DNA of 64,000 nucleotides, taken from the NCBI GenBank assembly GCA_003281625.1, contig QCBL01000004.1:1-64000 (forward strand), given 5' to 3'. Each line of letters starts with the position of its first letter. The stretch's first letter is position 1. Below the pieces are notes generated by a model, which searched no databases, was not told where the DNA came from, and saw only the letters and a program-made list of their open reading frames with translations. Below, piece by piece: positions 1 through 8,344 of this stretch. Made by a program: the position numbers and the translations under genes. This DNA is from Prochlorococcus sp. AG-347-I04 (GTDB taxonomy: Bacteria; Cyanobacteriota; Cyanobacteriia; PCC-6307; Cyanobiaceae).

Positions 1-20
1 TAGCACTATGGCATACATAT

Positions 21-299
21 ATGTTCCCAAGATTCTTTAATGAAGATAAAGGTTTAAATTCAGTTATCAATCAAGAGTTGAATATCTCAACTAAACCCAT
101 TTTAGGCAGCCTTGTCAAAAGTAACAATTTCATAAGTAGGAATAAGTATTCAATGAAAAATCTAGTTGTGGCAGATTTTTCATCAAGCAATAATTTCAGA
201 TTAAATAAACTCTATACAACGGTAATGATTGGCGTAACATTTGCAAGTTTTATATTTCTCACTTACGGATTAAGTAGTTCTATTACATCGATTAGTTAA
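21..299 (+). CDS. Small protein with C-terminal membrane segment, unknown function
   Basis: This 92-aa product is not recognised. Residues 1-65 are polar and Asn/Ser/Lys-rich. Residues about 67-87 form one hydrophobic helix (TVMIGVTFASFIFLTYG), so it is probably a tail-anchored or single-pass membrane protein. The ATG at 21 is the first in frame. A 27-codon frame begins directly after its stop codon. Typical of the short lineage-specific genes of Prochlorococcus; the reading frame is plausible but unproven. Confidence 0.5.
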   Translation: MFPRFFNEDKGLNSVINQELNISTKPILGSLVKSNNFISRNKYSMKNLVVADFSSSNNFRLNKLYTTVMIGVTFASFIFLTYGLSSSITSIS

Positions 300-383
300 A
301 TGGATTCTATATATGTAATTGTTTTCTTAATTTGCTTCCTTTATTTTATTTTCGACTCTTTAAAAAATACAGGTCTCAAATAA
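300..383 (+). CDS. Possible 27-aa single-pass membrane micropeptide
   Basis: An ATG immediately after the stop codon of the upstream gene opens a 27-codon frame. It encodes an almost wholly hydrophobic stretch (MDSIYVIVFLICFLYFIF) followed by a short polar tail. Abutment to the preceding membrane-protein gene is the only contextual support. Could be chance in such AT-rich sequence. Confidence 0.25.
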   Translation: MDSIYVIVFLICFLYFIFDSLKNTGLK

Positions 384-761
384 ATTGCTAATGCTTTTCA
401 CCCTTCAATAAAATTTTTCTCCTTATATAAAAGAAAACTAATGTAGTTATTATCATCACAGGGGGATGAAAAGAGATTGAATTAAGATATTCATAATAAC
501 TAAAGTTTTCCAATTACTTAAAAACAAACTTTAAAAACTATATCCTTTTTTTGAATATCAAATTGATATAAATAAACTAATCTAATGTATAAAATGTTTA
601 TTTAATTAATGAATTTATTCAAAGTTTTAATAAATAAAAATTTTAAATAGAATGATCATCTAATCCTTCTATTAAAAGAACTCAAAGTAAGTAAAAACCC
701 ATAAGTAAATAATTCTCTATCTGGGTATATAATTTTTAAATCTATTATTTACAATAATCAA
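384..761. other. Intergenic region with no convincing gene
   Basis: This stretch of about 380 bases is extremely AT-rich. I see no reading frame with a good start and no strong hairpin terminator. It presumably holds the promoter of the gene at 762. Confidence 0.5.
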
Positions 762-959
762 ATGATTAGTTCTGTTGATTTAAAAGATTTGCCTATTCAG
801 GATTTGGTTATCTCAGGGTTAATAATATTTATTATGTCGACAATTATTGCCAATATTTATGATCCATTATTAGGAATAATTTATGCATTTGGGAATATAC
901 TGGCTCTTACATTTTTGAGTTGGTTATACAAAGATACTTGGAATGATCCAAGTAAATAA
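762..959 (+). CDS. Small two-helix membrane protein, unknown
   Basis: The 65-aa product is dominated by two hydrophobic segments, about residues 14-32 and 36-55, with a short charged end (YKDTWNDPSK). No family is recognised. It stands alone with no operon partner on the same strand. Confidence 0.5.
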   Translation: MISSVDLKDLPIQDLVISGLIIFIMSTIIANIYDPLLGIIYAFGNILALTFLSWLYKDTWNDPSK

Positions 960-1027
960 ATCTAATATTAAAGATAAATAAAAACTACTTCTGTATTTTT
1001 AATTTTGAAGAATACTTTAAATTAACA

Positions 1028-1141
1028 ATGTATGTTGCAAGAAGAGATAGTATCAAAAAAAATAGTAAGCTTTCCAAGGTAGATTGGGGCATAACCATAA
1101 GTAGTACCAAAATGATATATCTTCAGAGAAACGAATTCTGA
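1028..1141 (+). CDS. Possible 37-aa basic micropeptide
   Basis: A 38-codon frame starting MYVARRDSIKK is rich in Lys, Arg and Ser and has no membrane segment. Nothing recognised. It is reported because it fills an otherwise empty interval, but a chance open frame is equally likely. Confidence 0.2.
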   Translation: MYVARRDSIKKNSKLSKVDWGITISSTKMIYLQRNEF

Positions 1142-1226
1142 AAAAAAATCAACCCTTTCATTATTTTTTATTTTCAAACTTGTAAATTTAATTTGTCTTA
1201 TAAAATCTCTAAGATTTAGATTGACT

Positions 1227-1583
1227 TTAATTTAAAAAATATTTTTCTGCCCTTCTAAAGGCTTTTATTGCACCTTTGTAATCACGACTTTTTAAGTTTT
1301 CCTTACTTTTTTGTTCCAACATTTTTACTATTTTATTTCTCTTTATTTCATCAATTTTCAGCTTATGATCGAATATAAGATCAAATTTTGAGGAATACAA
1401 TCTAGATAATTCTTCTCTATATTTTTCAATAATTTTTTCATCACAAGATTTGGATTTCAATATTGCATTAGCCTCCATTTTGTCATCTATTGCCCCTTTA
1501 AAATCTCCTAATTTAAATTTCTTTTCACTTGATCTCGTTAGCTTAATAATATTTCCCAATATCAAATCATTAGAATCTTTCAT
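1227..1583 (-). CDS. Small TPR-like helical protein, unknown
   Basis: The 118-aa product is strongly helical and charged. Two similar stretches stand out: KKFKLGDFKGAIDDKMEANA (about residues 21-40) and LKSRDYKGAIKAFRRAEKYF (about 97-116). Both have the spacing of a tetratricopeptide helix pair (xxxGDYxGAIxxxxxAxxxx), which suggests a protein-interaction role. No enzyme motif or signal peptide is seen. Confidence 0.55.
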   Translation of the reverse strand: MKDSNDLILGNIIKLTRSSEKKFKLGDFKGAIDDKMEANAILKSKSCDEKIIEKYREELSRLYSSKFDLIFDHKLKIDEIKRNKIVKMLEQKSKENLKSRDYKGAIKAFRRAEKYFLN

Positions 1584-1666
1584 TTATTTATCTGACCCTA
1601 TCTTTATTAATGCTATCAAAATAAAGAAAAAATAACTTATTTTTTAATACTCAATTAATTAAATAA

Positions 1667-1966
1667 TTAACCAATAACAAGTTCTTTTTCAAGTAATAAA
1701 TCGAAAACCTCCAGACTTTTCGTTTGCCCAAATTTTGGGCGCTTGTGTAAATCTAATATTTCAGCAAGACACATAATCCAATAAGTATCTTTTTTTAAAG
1801 ATAGACCTTCACAGATATGGGTGGGGGCCGATTCAAGACAGCCAAATTCTGATGATATATTAATGTTCATGATTTGAGTTTCAAGTTCTAGACTTAAAAG
1901 TTCTATTTCTTGCTCAGAAAGGGATGTCCCAAAAGAATATGATTCAATTAAAAGTTGATAATTCAT
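1667..1966 (-). CDS. Conserved small protein, paralogue of the gene at 18202
   Basis: This 99-aa soluble protein of unknown function shares a spaced pattern with the product at 18202-18492. Shared elements are EIxxLxxEL, then AP-x2-IC-x2-L-x-L, then W-x2-C-x-A-x2-LD, then K-x-GQ, then F-x2-L. The two Cys (IC and MC) and the Trp are conserved in both copies. No signal peptide is present. Likely a lineage-specific family; its role is not known. Confidence 0.65.
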   Translation of the reverse strand: MNYQLLIESYSFGTSLSEQEIELLSLELETQIMNINISSEFGCLESAPTHICEGLSLKKDTYWIMCLAEILDLHKRPKFGQTKSLEVFDLLLEKELVIG

Positions 1967-2301
1967 AAAAGATTTATTTTTTCAAGAAATCCATCGCCTT
2001 TTTTTACTAGCATAAATATGCTCTGAAGCTTCAACAATAGATTTTGTTTCAGGATTCATAAAAATATCTTATTGAACATTTTTTGGTCCTTGAAAATTTA
2101 CAGTTGCATTTTAGGGATAATATAATTAATAAAATATAAAATGTTTTACTGCGAAACCTTTTTTAGTAAATATTAAATTTTGACTCCTATTTAATAGCAA
2201 ACTTATCGGCAAAAGCCATCTCCAATAGAATCTATATAAAATATATAAAGGTATTTAATTTTAAGAAATTAGAAAGCCTTCAAGAATAGATAACAAATTT
2301 G
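1967..2301. other. Intergenic region upstream of selO
   Basis: This interval of about 330 bases is AT-rich and shows no convincing gene. A 25-codon minus-strand frame (1982-2059, starting MNPETKSIVEASE) is present but has no support beyond being open. The promoter for selO presumably lies in the last 150 bases. Confidence 0.4.
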
Positions 2302-4005
2302 ATGTCAACCAAATCTGATTCATTAAAAGGAAAGCTTACAGAAAATTTTTCTGAATTTTCTCAACTATCTGACTATTCTTTTATAGATTCTCTTAAAGCA
2401 GATCCTCAATCAACAAAAGATGGGAATGATCATAAACCGCGTTCAGTATATTCGGGTCATTACGTACCAGTTGTTCCAACTGCTATTCCAGAACCAGAAT
2501 ATATTTCACATAGCAACAAACTTTTTAAGGAACTAAGGCTAAGTTCAGAACTTACTAAAGACAAAAATTTTTGTCGTTTTTTCTCAGGTGATATTTCTGT
2601 TGCTAATTATCCAATGAGTCCTGTTGGTTGGGCAACAGGTTATGCATTATCAATTTACGGTACTGAATATACCCAGCAATGTCCCTTTGGCACTGGCAAT
2701 GGTTATGGCGATGGCAGAGCAATTTCTGTTTTTGAAGGTTTATTCAATGGGAAGAGAATGGAAATGCAACTTAAAGGCGGAGGTCCAACTCCCTACTGTC
2801 GTGGAGCAGATGGTAGAGCTGTCTTAAGGTCTAGCGTAAGAGAATTTCTTGCACAGGAATTAATGGATGCCTTTGGAATCCCTACCTCAAGATCTTTAAC
2901 ACTTTATGTCTCACGTTCAGAAATAGTTAGAAGACCGTGGTATTCCAAAGGGTCAAGGTATTTTGAACCTGACATCATGATTGATAATCTAGCGGCAATT
3001 ACTACAAGAGTCGCTCCATCTTTTTTACGTATAGGCCAGATTGAACTTTTTGCAAGACGAGTTAGAGATAATGCGCATGATGAGGCCCTCAATGAACTAA
3101 AGATGATAGTTAAACATCTTATTGATAGAAATTATAAAGATGAAATTGAATATGAGATTTCAATTGAAAGTAAGATAATAAAACTGGCATCTTTATACAG
3201 ATCAAGACTTATATCACTTATAGCCAACTGGATGCGAGTTGGTTATTGCCAGGGTAATTTCAATAGTGATAATTGTGCTGCTGGAGGTTATACCTTGGAT
3301 TATGGCCCCTTTGGATTCTGTGAATTATTTGATCCAAGATTTCAACCATGGACAGGTGGAGGTGAGCATTTCTCATTTTTCAACCAACCTTCTGCTGCGG
3401 CAATCAACTTTAAAACATTCTGTTCCTCTCTTAGTCCGTTACTTTCCGGAAACAAACAAGATCAAGAAAAGTTAGATCAAATCGAAAAGGATTTTTCAAA
3501 ATTGATGAACAAAGAGTTGAAGAAAATGTGGGCAAACAAGCTTGGTTTAGAACGTTACAACGAAACTCTAATAAATGAATTTTTTAATCTCATGGTCATT
3601 TCAAAAGCAGACTATACAATTTTGTTCCGTAAACTCTCTGAAATACCTGATAACTTAGATTCTTTAAAAGATAGTTTCTATTTTCCAATTGATGATGAGC
3701 TCAATAATAGGTGGGAAGTGTGGCTTAAAAACTGGCAATCAATCTTGAAGAAAGAGGGAAATATTAAAGCGAAATCTACCTCAATGAAATCCCTTAATCC
3801 AGTTTATACTTGGCGCGAATGGATGGTCGTTCCCGCATATGAAGAAGCTGAAAAAGGTAATTACAAAAAAATAAAAGAGTTACAGGATGTCTTTAGCAAT
3901 CCATATATAGAGCAACCCTCAGAAATAGATCAAAAATATAATCTACTAAAGCCAAGCCAGTATTTTAACTATGGGGGAGTATCTCACTACAGCTGTTCTT
4001 CATAA
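2302..4005 (+). CDS. selO: SelO-type protein adenylyltransferase (YdiU/UPF0061 family)
   Basis: SelO proteins have a pseudokinase fold that transfers AMP from ATP to Ser/Thr/Tyr of target proteins, linked to redox stress. Family signatures are clear: GYGDGRA near residue 137, a KGGGPTPYCRGADGRAVLRS block near 160-178, NSDN and DYGPFGF near 325-338. The C-terminus SCSS matches the end of the family, with Cys at the third-from-last position where human SelO has selenocysteine. I prefer the ATG at 2302 over a TTG three bases upstream. At 567 aa it is longer than the bacterial norm of about 480, through an N-terminal extension and internal insertions. No operon partner. Confidence 0.9.
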   Translation: MSTKSDSLKGKLTENFSEFSQLSDYSFIDSLKADPQSTKDGNDHKPRSVYSGHYVPVVPTAIPEPEYISHSNKLFKELRLSSELTKDKNFCRFFSGDISVANYPMSPVGWATGYALSIYGTEYTQQCPFGTGNGYGDGRAISVFEGLFNGKRMEMQLKGGGPTPYCRGADGRAVLRSSVREFLAQELMDAFGIPTSRSLTLYVSRSEIVRRPWYSKGSRYFEPDIMIDNLAAITTRVAPSFLRIGQIELFARRVRDNAHDEALNELKMIVKHLIDRNYKDEIEYEISIESKIIKLASLYRSRLISLIANWMRVGYCQGNFNSDNCAAGGYTLDYGPFGFCELFDPRFQPWTGGGEHFSFFNQPSAAAINFKTFCSSLSPLLSGNKQDQEKLDQIEKDFSKLMNKELKKMWANKLGLERYNETLINEFFNLMVISKADYTILFRKLSEIPDNLDSLKDSFYFPIDDELNNRWEVWLKNWQSILKKEGNIKAKSTSMKSLNPVYTWREWMVVPAYEEAEKGNYKKIKELQDVFSNPYIEQPSEIDQKYNLLKPSQYFNYGGVSHYSCSS

Positions 4006-4046
4006 AAGTTTAATCCTCATAGTGATAGAAAACTTTGAGAAAAATC

Positions 4047-4469
4047 TTATTTATTTATGGCCGTTGGCATTCCAACTACTGATACAACTCCCACATGAAG
4101 TATGACCGGCTTCTTTCCAACATTTTTCATATAGTGTGGGGCCCCATTATTACTCTCTATAAATGCATCACCCGCTTTAAAGAAATTAATTTCTTCACCC
4201 CTCACATACTTTAATCTTCCTCTGGTGACATGAATCAACATTGGAGAAGGATGAGTATGAATTGGAGTTTTCAAGCCAACTGGAATTTTTACTTTTAAGA
4301 GTCTTAATTCAGGCTTACCCTCGAGATAATTAAAATTTTTACCACTTAGTCCTTTTGAACTTTGAATAATAGGTATAACTTCAATCTTTTCTTCAGCAAG
4401 AGAAGCTTGTGGTAAAGCTAAAGTCCCAATAAAAAGGAAGCAAAATGGTATAAATTTTTTTAATTTCAT
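4047..4469 (-). CDS. Exported cupin-domain protein
   Basis: The 140-aa product starts with a signal peptide (MKLKKFIPFCFLFIGTLALPQASLAEE, cleavage likely after ASLA). A small beta-barrel cupin follows. Motif 1 is visible as IHTHPSPMLIHVTRGRLKY, with HxH metal ligands, and a GDAFIE segment precedes a second His (PHYM). It is probably a periplasmic metal-binding cupin of unknown substrate. It converges on selO, 41 bp from that gene's stop. Confidence 0.75.
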   Translation of the reverse strand: MKLKKFIPFCFLFIGTLALPQASLAEEKIEVIPIIQSSKGLSGKNFNYLEGKPELRLLKVKIPVGLKTPIHTHPSPMLIHVTRGRLKYVRGEEINFFKAGDAFIESNNGAPHYMKNVGKKPVILHVGVVSVVGMPTAINK

Positions 4470-4528
4470 TAGATATTTGAGTTTTACTAATAATAGGTAG
4501 GGTAGTTTTGCAAAAATAACAAACTAAT

Positions 4529-4690
4529 TTATTTTTTGTATAACTTTTCTAATTGCTTAATTTCCTCTCTTAAATCCTTACCTCTATTATTTAATTTATT
4601 ATTCTTAATAACTATTGGGATAATCCACCAGGCTTGAAGACCTAAAAATATAAATACTAGGATCAATAATTCAAAAGTACCAGGCTGCAT
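4529..4690 (-). CDS. 53-aa membrane-anchored small protein
   Basis: The product has one N-terminal hydrophobic helix (FELLILVFIFLGLQAWWIIPIVI) and a basic, helical tail (NRGKDLREEIKQLEKLYKK). It looks like a small inner-membrane protein with a cytoplasmic coiled coil. No family recognised. It lies between two other minus-strand genes. Confidence 0.5.
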   Translation of the reverse strand: MQPGTFELLILVFIFLGLQAWWIIPIVIKNNKLNNRGKDLREEIKQLEKLYKK

Positions 4691-4734
4691 TTGATAAATA
4701 ACCCTTCTTTATTAATAACATTATTCTAAAAGTT

Positions 4735-4770
4735 ATTAAACATTCATGAGATATTAAACATTCATGAGAT
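4735..4770. repeat. Perfect 18-bp tandem duplication
   Basis: The unit ATTAAACATTCATGAGAT occurs twice head-to-tail (4735-4752 and 4753-4770). It lies just upstream of the 53-aa gene and just downstream of the 60-aa gene. It looks like a recent slippage duplication, which could vary between strains. Confidence 0.9.
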
Positions 4771-4780
4771 ATTCAATATT

Positions 4781-4963
4781 TTAGGCTGCCTCTAATTCAA
4801 TGTTAAGTTCAATTCCCTTTGTAATTATTGCTTCTTTAAATTCAATAAGTTTGGAAATTATTCTTTTCTTCTCAGGATCAGTTTTATGGATATCATCTAC
4901 AACTTCCTGAATCGCAAGTGTTACTTTTTGTAGTTTGATTTCTAAATCTTCCCTGTAATTCAT
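4781..4963 (-). CDS. Small helical protein, unknown
   Basis: The 60-aa product (MNYREDLEIKLQKVTLAIQ...) is charged and predicted helical, with heptad-like spacing of Leu and Ile. It contains no Cys or Trp and no signal sequence. Not recognised; possibly a small coiled-coil binding protein. Confidence 0.5.
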   Translation of the reverse strand: MNYREDLEIKLQKVTLAIQEVVDDIHKTDPEKKRIISKLIEFKEAIITKGIELNIELEAA

Positions 4964-5058
4964 AAGCTTAAAGATATTATCTTATTTATTAAAATACAAA
5001 ATAATTATTAGTAAATAAGTACTTAACCTTAAAAGGATTGACAGCAAAACAAGGAGGA

Positions 5059-5082
5059 TATAATTTATAGTACAAATGTATC
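5059..5082 (+). promoter_or_regulatory. Promoter with LexA-like box over the start site
   Basis: A perfect TATAAT -10 element lies at 5059-5064, so transcription should start near 5071. AGTACAAATGTATC at 5069-5082 overlaps that point. It fits the cyanobacterial LexA consensus RGTAC-N3-DGTWCB at all but one position, suggesting repression of the downstream gene at 5113. Binding is inferred only. Confidence 0.45.
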
Positions 5083-5112
5083 AATAGTCAACCAGCCAAT
5101 TAAAGGTAATGT

Positions 5113-5382
5113 ATGGAGCCTAAGTACTCATTTGGTTGTAGCACAAGCAAACCCAACGGATGCCTACTAAATCCCGAAGGCAGCAGAATTATCTTTTTCG
5201 AAGAATGCAAAAATTCTTCTAAACCTAATTTAAAAATTCATACCCATCTTTTCTACACAAATCACCTTGGAGAACCTGGAGGGTACAAATCCTCTGAGAA
5301 ACTCAACATTGATTCAGCCTGGGAAAAGTGGCACGAACTGCACCAAAAAGGATGGACAGATGTATCTCATAATTACGGATAA
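5113..5382 (+). CDS. DUF1651-like small protein
   Basis: The 89-aa product has the form of the small DUF1651 proteins abundant in marine picocyanobacteria. It is a compact domain ending in a conserved SAWEKWHELHQKGWTDVS segment, with W-x2-W/L and GW residues. Four Cys occur in the first 32 residues, which is unusual. Function unknown. It has its own TATAAT promoter with a LexA-like box and precedes nirA, but probably is not part of that transcript. Confidence 0.6.
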   Translation: MEPKYSFGCSTSKPNGCLLNPEGSRIIFFEECKNSSKPNLKIHTHLFYTNHLGEPGGYKSSEKLNIDSAWEKWHELHQKGWTDVSHNYG

Positions 5383-5482
5383 GTGATCCGGCCAAGAAAA
5401 AGCCTTTATTTCTATAAGCTTAAGAGTTTCCTAAAATATGGAATTCGGTGTCAAAAATAAATAATCAATATTTATTGACATT

Positions 5483-5522
5483 TGTATATGAGGAAACATT
5501 AAATTGTCTAAAATCTCATAAT
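5483..5522 (+). promoter_or_regulatory. Candidate degenerate NtcA promoter of nirA
   Basis: TGTA-N8-AACA at 5483-5498 matches the TGTA-N8-TACA NtcA palindrome at all but one base. CATAAT at 5517-5522 could serve as the -10. The spacing of 19 nt is shorter than the usual 22-23, so this is a weak case. A start near 5529 would force translation from the ATG at 5544. Confidence 0.35.
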
Positions 5523-5543
5523 AATAAAAGAATAAAAATTTAT

Positions 5544-7067
5544 ATGCAATATTATTTAAATGATAAAAAATTAAATAAGATTGAAAAGCAAAAGGCGGAG
5601 AAAGATGGTCTGAAAATTTTTGAAGAGTTAGATGATTACGCTCTTAAAGGGTGGGAAGAGATGGATGAAGTAGATTTGCAAATGCGCTTAAAGTGGTATG
5701 GCCTTTTTTGGAGACCAAAAACTCCTGGAAGATTTATGATGAGGCTTAGAGTTCCCAATGGAATTCTGAACTCTTATCAGTTGAGAGTAATCGCGTCAAT
5801 AGTCGCTAGATATGGAGAAGACGGTTCTGCTGATATAACAACTAGGCAAAATATTCAATTAAGGGGGGTTTTGATAAATGATCTACCAGATATTATTAAA
5901 AGACTCAGAGAGGTTGATATTACCTCCGTTCAGTCTGGAATGGATAATCCAAGGAATGTTACTGGCAATCCACTAGCGGGAATTGATCCTGAAGAAATTA
6001 TAGATACAAGAAAATATACTTCTGAATTAGAAAATTACTTAACAAATTCTGGTAATGGCAACCCCGAATTCTCGAATTTACCAAGAAAGTGGAATACTGC
6101 AGTTGCAGGAGCAAAAGATAATTTTCTTCTACATAATGATCTTATCTTTCATCCTGTTTTTAAAAATGGAATACTAGGCTTTGGTGTCTGGGTAGGAGGA
6201 ATTTTATCCGCCACTTTGAACGCTTATGCTATACCTCTAGATGTCTGGGTAGAAGAAAAAGATATATGCAAAATAACTGGGATTATTTGTTCCCTTTGGC
6301 GAGATAATGGAGATAGATTTCTAAGAAATAAAGGAAGATTTAGATATTATTTGAACTCTATAGGTATCGAAAAATTTAGAAAAATTGTAGAAGAAAAATT
6401 TGGAACTTTATCGAACGATCCAGGCTCAATTTTCAACGAAAAACAAAGAAGTTTATTTGGAATTAATAAACAAAAACAGAATAATCTTTACTTTGCTGGA
6501 TTACATATTCCGGTAGGAAGATTATGCGTAGAAGATATACAAGAAATTGCAAGATTAAGTGAAAAATATGGACAGAGTGAAGTAAGACTAACCGAAGATC
6601 AAAATCTAATTATTGTTGGCCTGAAAGGTAATATTTTAGAAGAATTTGGTAATGAAGAAATTATTAATAAATTCAAATTAAATCCATCCCATTTTTCAGC
6701 GAGTACTGTTTCATGTACAGGAAGTAGTTATTGTAGCTTTGCTCTTGCAAATACCAAAGATATAGCAAGGAATATTTCTGAAAAATTAGATCGAGAACTT
6801 GAATTATCAGAGGAGATTAAAATCCATTGGACAGGATGTCCAAATAATTGTGGACAAGCTCATATGGGTGGTATTGGAATGACTGGTACAAAGGTAAAAA
6901 AAGAGGGAGGTGGAACTGAGGATGGATATAATGTCAGTATTGGAGGAAGGCAAGATCACCTGCAAACTTTAGGTGAAACCGAATTTAAAAAAGTTAGTAA
7001 ACATGAAATTTATAATTTAATCAAAGAAATTTTAATCAATAAGTTTAATGCAAAGTTAAAAACCTAA
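5544..7067 (+). CDS. nirA: Ferredoxin-nitrite reductase
   Basis: NirA reduces nitrite to ammonium with six electrons from ferredoxin, using sirohaem and a [4Fe-4S] cluster. The cluster ligands are plain: CTGSSYC (C391, C397) and CPNNC (C432, C436). The duplicated sulfite/nitrite reductase fold is seen in RPKTPGRFMMRLRVPNG near residue 55 and in HIPVGRLCVEDI near 318. I prefer the ATG at 5544. An upstream GTG at 5448 would add 32 residues that do not resemble the family's N-terminus, and a possible promoter lies between the two. A HEAT-like gene follows after 9 bp, so the two are probably cotranscribed. Confidence 0.95.
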   Translation: MQYYLNDKKLNKIEKQKAEKDGLKIFEELDDYALKGWEEMDEVDLQMRLKWYGLFWRPKTPGRFMMRLRVPNGILNSYQLRVIASIVARYGEDGSADITTRQNIQLRGVLINDLPDIIKRLREVDITSVQSGMDNPRNVTGNPLAGIDPEEIIDTRKYTSELENYLTNSGNGNPEFSNLPRKWNTAVAGAKDNFLLHNDLIFHPVFKNGILGFGVWVGGILSATLNAYAIPLDVWVEEKDICKITGIICSLWRDNGDRFLRNKGRFRYYLNSIGIEKFRKIVEEKFGTLSNDPGSIFNEKQRSLFGINKQKQNNLYFAGLHIPVGRLCVEDIQEIARLSEKYGQSEVRLTEDQNLIIVGLKGNILEEFGNEEIINKFKLNPSHFSASTVSCTGSSYCSFALANTKDIARNISEKLDRELELSEEIKIHWTGCPNNCGQAHMGGIGMTGTKVKKEGGGTEDGYNVSIGGRQDHLQTLGETEFKKVSKHEIYNLIKEILINKFNAKLKT

Positions 7068-7076
7068 AATATATTA

Positions 7077-7805
7077 ATGAGCAAAAGTGAATCTGAAATA
7101 TTAGAAGTTTTAAATGGATTAGGTTCAAAAAAATTAGATCTTGATATTCTATTTTCCTACTATTCATTGGAATTATCTTTTGAGATTCGTAAAGTTATAG
7201 CGGAAAAAATAGGAATGCAAGAAAGGAAAGGATATTTTTTACTTGAAAAGATGATAAAAAAATTTGGCCTTAAAGTTGAATTTATTGAGGCCCTTAAATT
7301 AACAAATGAAAAAAATGCAAAAGATCTTTTATTAAAAAATCTTTATCAAAATAATAATTTAAATATTCATATAATTAATGCTTTAGAGCCCTGGGGAGGA
7401 GAAATTGAACTTAAATTAATCAGAGAAATATTCGATATTTGCGAAATAGACTTTTGGATTGCAGGTCTTAATATTCTTCATTTCAAAGCTCATCAATTAA
7501 CTGATGAAATATTATTATCTTTTATTGATCAAATAAAAATTTACGATGATTTCAAAATCAACTACAAAATAATCTCTATCTTAAAAAGAAGAGAAAGCGA
7601 AATAGTTTGTAAATTGCTTTATAAATATTCTTTAAATAAAGAATTAGAAATCGCTAAATATGCAATTTTTTCTTTAGGGAGCATTTGGAATGATAACAGT
7701 TTCGAACAATTATCAAAATTAGAAAATGAGATAAAAGATTCTTCTCTACTTAAATGCATAAAAAATCAAAAATTGATCTCAAATCAATTTCTAATAAATA
7801 GATAA
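7077..7805 (+). CDS. HEAT-repeat-like protein linked to nirA
   Basis: The 242-aa product is helical with repeating units of about 30 residues, as in HEAT/PBS-lyase-like proteins (for example EIRKVIAEKIGMQERKGYF and KEIARYA-type spacing near ELEIAKYAIFSLGS). No catalytic motif is seen. It starts 9 bp after nirA and ends 10 bp before convergent moaB, so it belongs to the nirA transcript. Related scaffold proteins act as chaperones or lyases for tetrapyrrole proteins. A role in loading or stabilising sirohaem-containing NirA is my inference. The literature uses the name nirX for an unknown gene in such clusters, but I cannot confirm that it means this one. Confidence 0.6.
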   Translation: MSKSESEILEVLNGLGSKKLDLDILFSYYSLELSFEIRKVIAEKIGMQERKGYFLLEKMIKKFGLKVEFIEALKLTNEKNAKDLLLKNLYQNNNLNIHIINALEPWGGEIELKLIREIFDICEIDFWIAGLNILHFKAHQLTDEILLSFIDQIKIYDDFKINYKIISILKRRESEIVCKLLYKYSLNKELEIAKYAIFSLGSIWNDNSFEQLSKLENEIKDSSLLKCIKNQKLISNQFLINR

Positions 7806-7814
7806 ACTAGAGAA

Positions 7815-8309
7815 TTATTTTTTTAACTTATCAATGAGATTTATTAAATTACAAGGTTTTGTATTTTGATTAAGTTGATAAGAAATTATATCTTGCCAAC
7901 CTGTCATCACAGCATCCTTCGATCCAGGCAAAACAAATAAAAACTTACCATTTGCAGACCCTGCAATACACCTACTTTGTAAAGTACTAGTTCCTATCTT
8001 TTTAAATGATAAAAATCTAAAAGTCTCCCCAAAACCATCAATCTCTTTATCTAATAAAGGTCTAATAGCTTCAGGAGTAACGTCCCTAGCGGTAATTCCT
8101 GTACCACCTGTTGTAATAATCACATCAATATTTGGATCTGAGATCCAATCGCTTGTATATTTTCTGATTAAATAAATATCATCTTTGCAAATTATCTTAT
8201 CAACGATATTGTGTCCTGATCTCTCAGCCTCGTGAAGGAGATAATTTCCACTATCATCATTTTTTGTGTTACGAGTATCAGAAACAGTAAGCAAAGCTAT
8301 AGAAACCAC
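7815..8309 (-). CDS. moaB: MoaB/MogA-type molybdopterin adenylyltransferase
   Basis: This 164-aa protein adenylylates molybdopterin before molybdate insertion. Family motifs include TVSDTRN-x2-DDSG near the start, TTGGTGITARDVTPEA near residue 66-81, and the LPGS loop near the C-terminus. It converges on the HEAT-like gene and is divergent from moaD, with only 35 bp between the two starts. Confidence 0.9.
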   Translation of the reverse strand: MVSIALLTVSDTRNTKNDDSGNYLLHEAERSGHNIVDKIICKDDIYLIRKYTSDWISDPNIDVIITTGGTGITARDVTPEAIRPLLDKEIDGFGETFRFLSFKKIGTSTLQSRCIAGSANGKFLFVLPGSKDAVMTGWQDIISYQLNQNTKPCNLINLIDKLKK

Positions 8310-8344
8310 TTAAAATTAAACCATTAGTTACTAGATCACTATAG

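Noticed and set aside
1450-1635. 61-codon plus-strand frame opposite the gene at 1227
   Set aside because: Shadow of the antisense coding frame, with no independent support.
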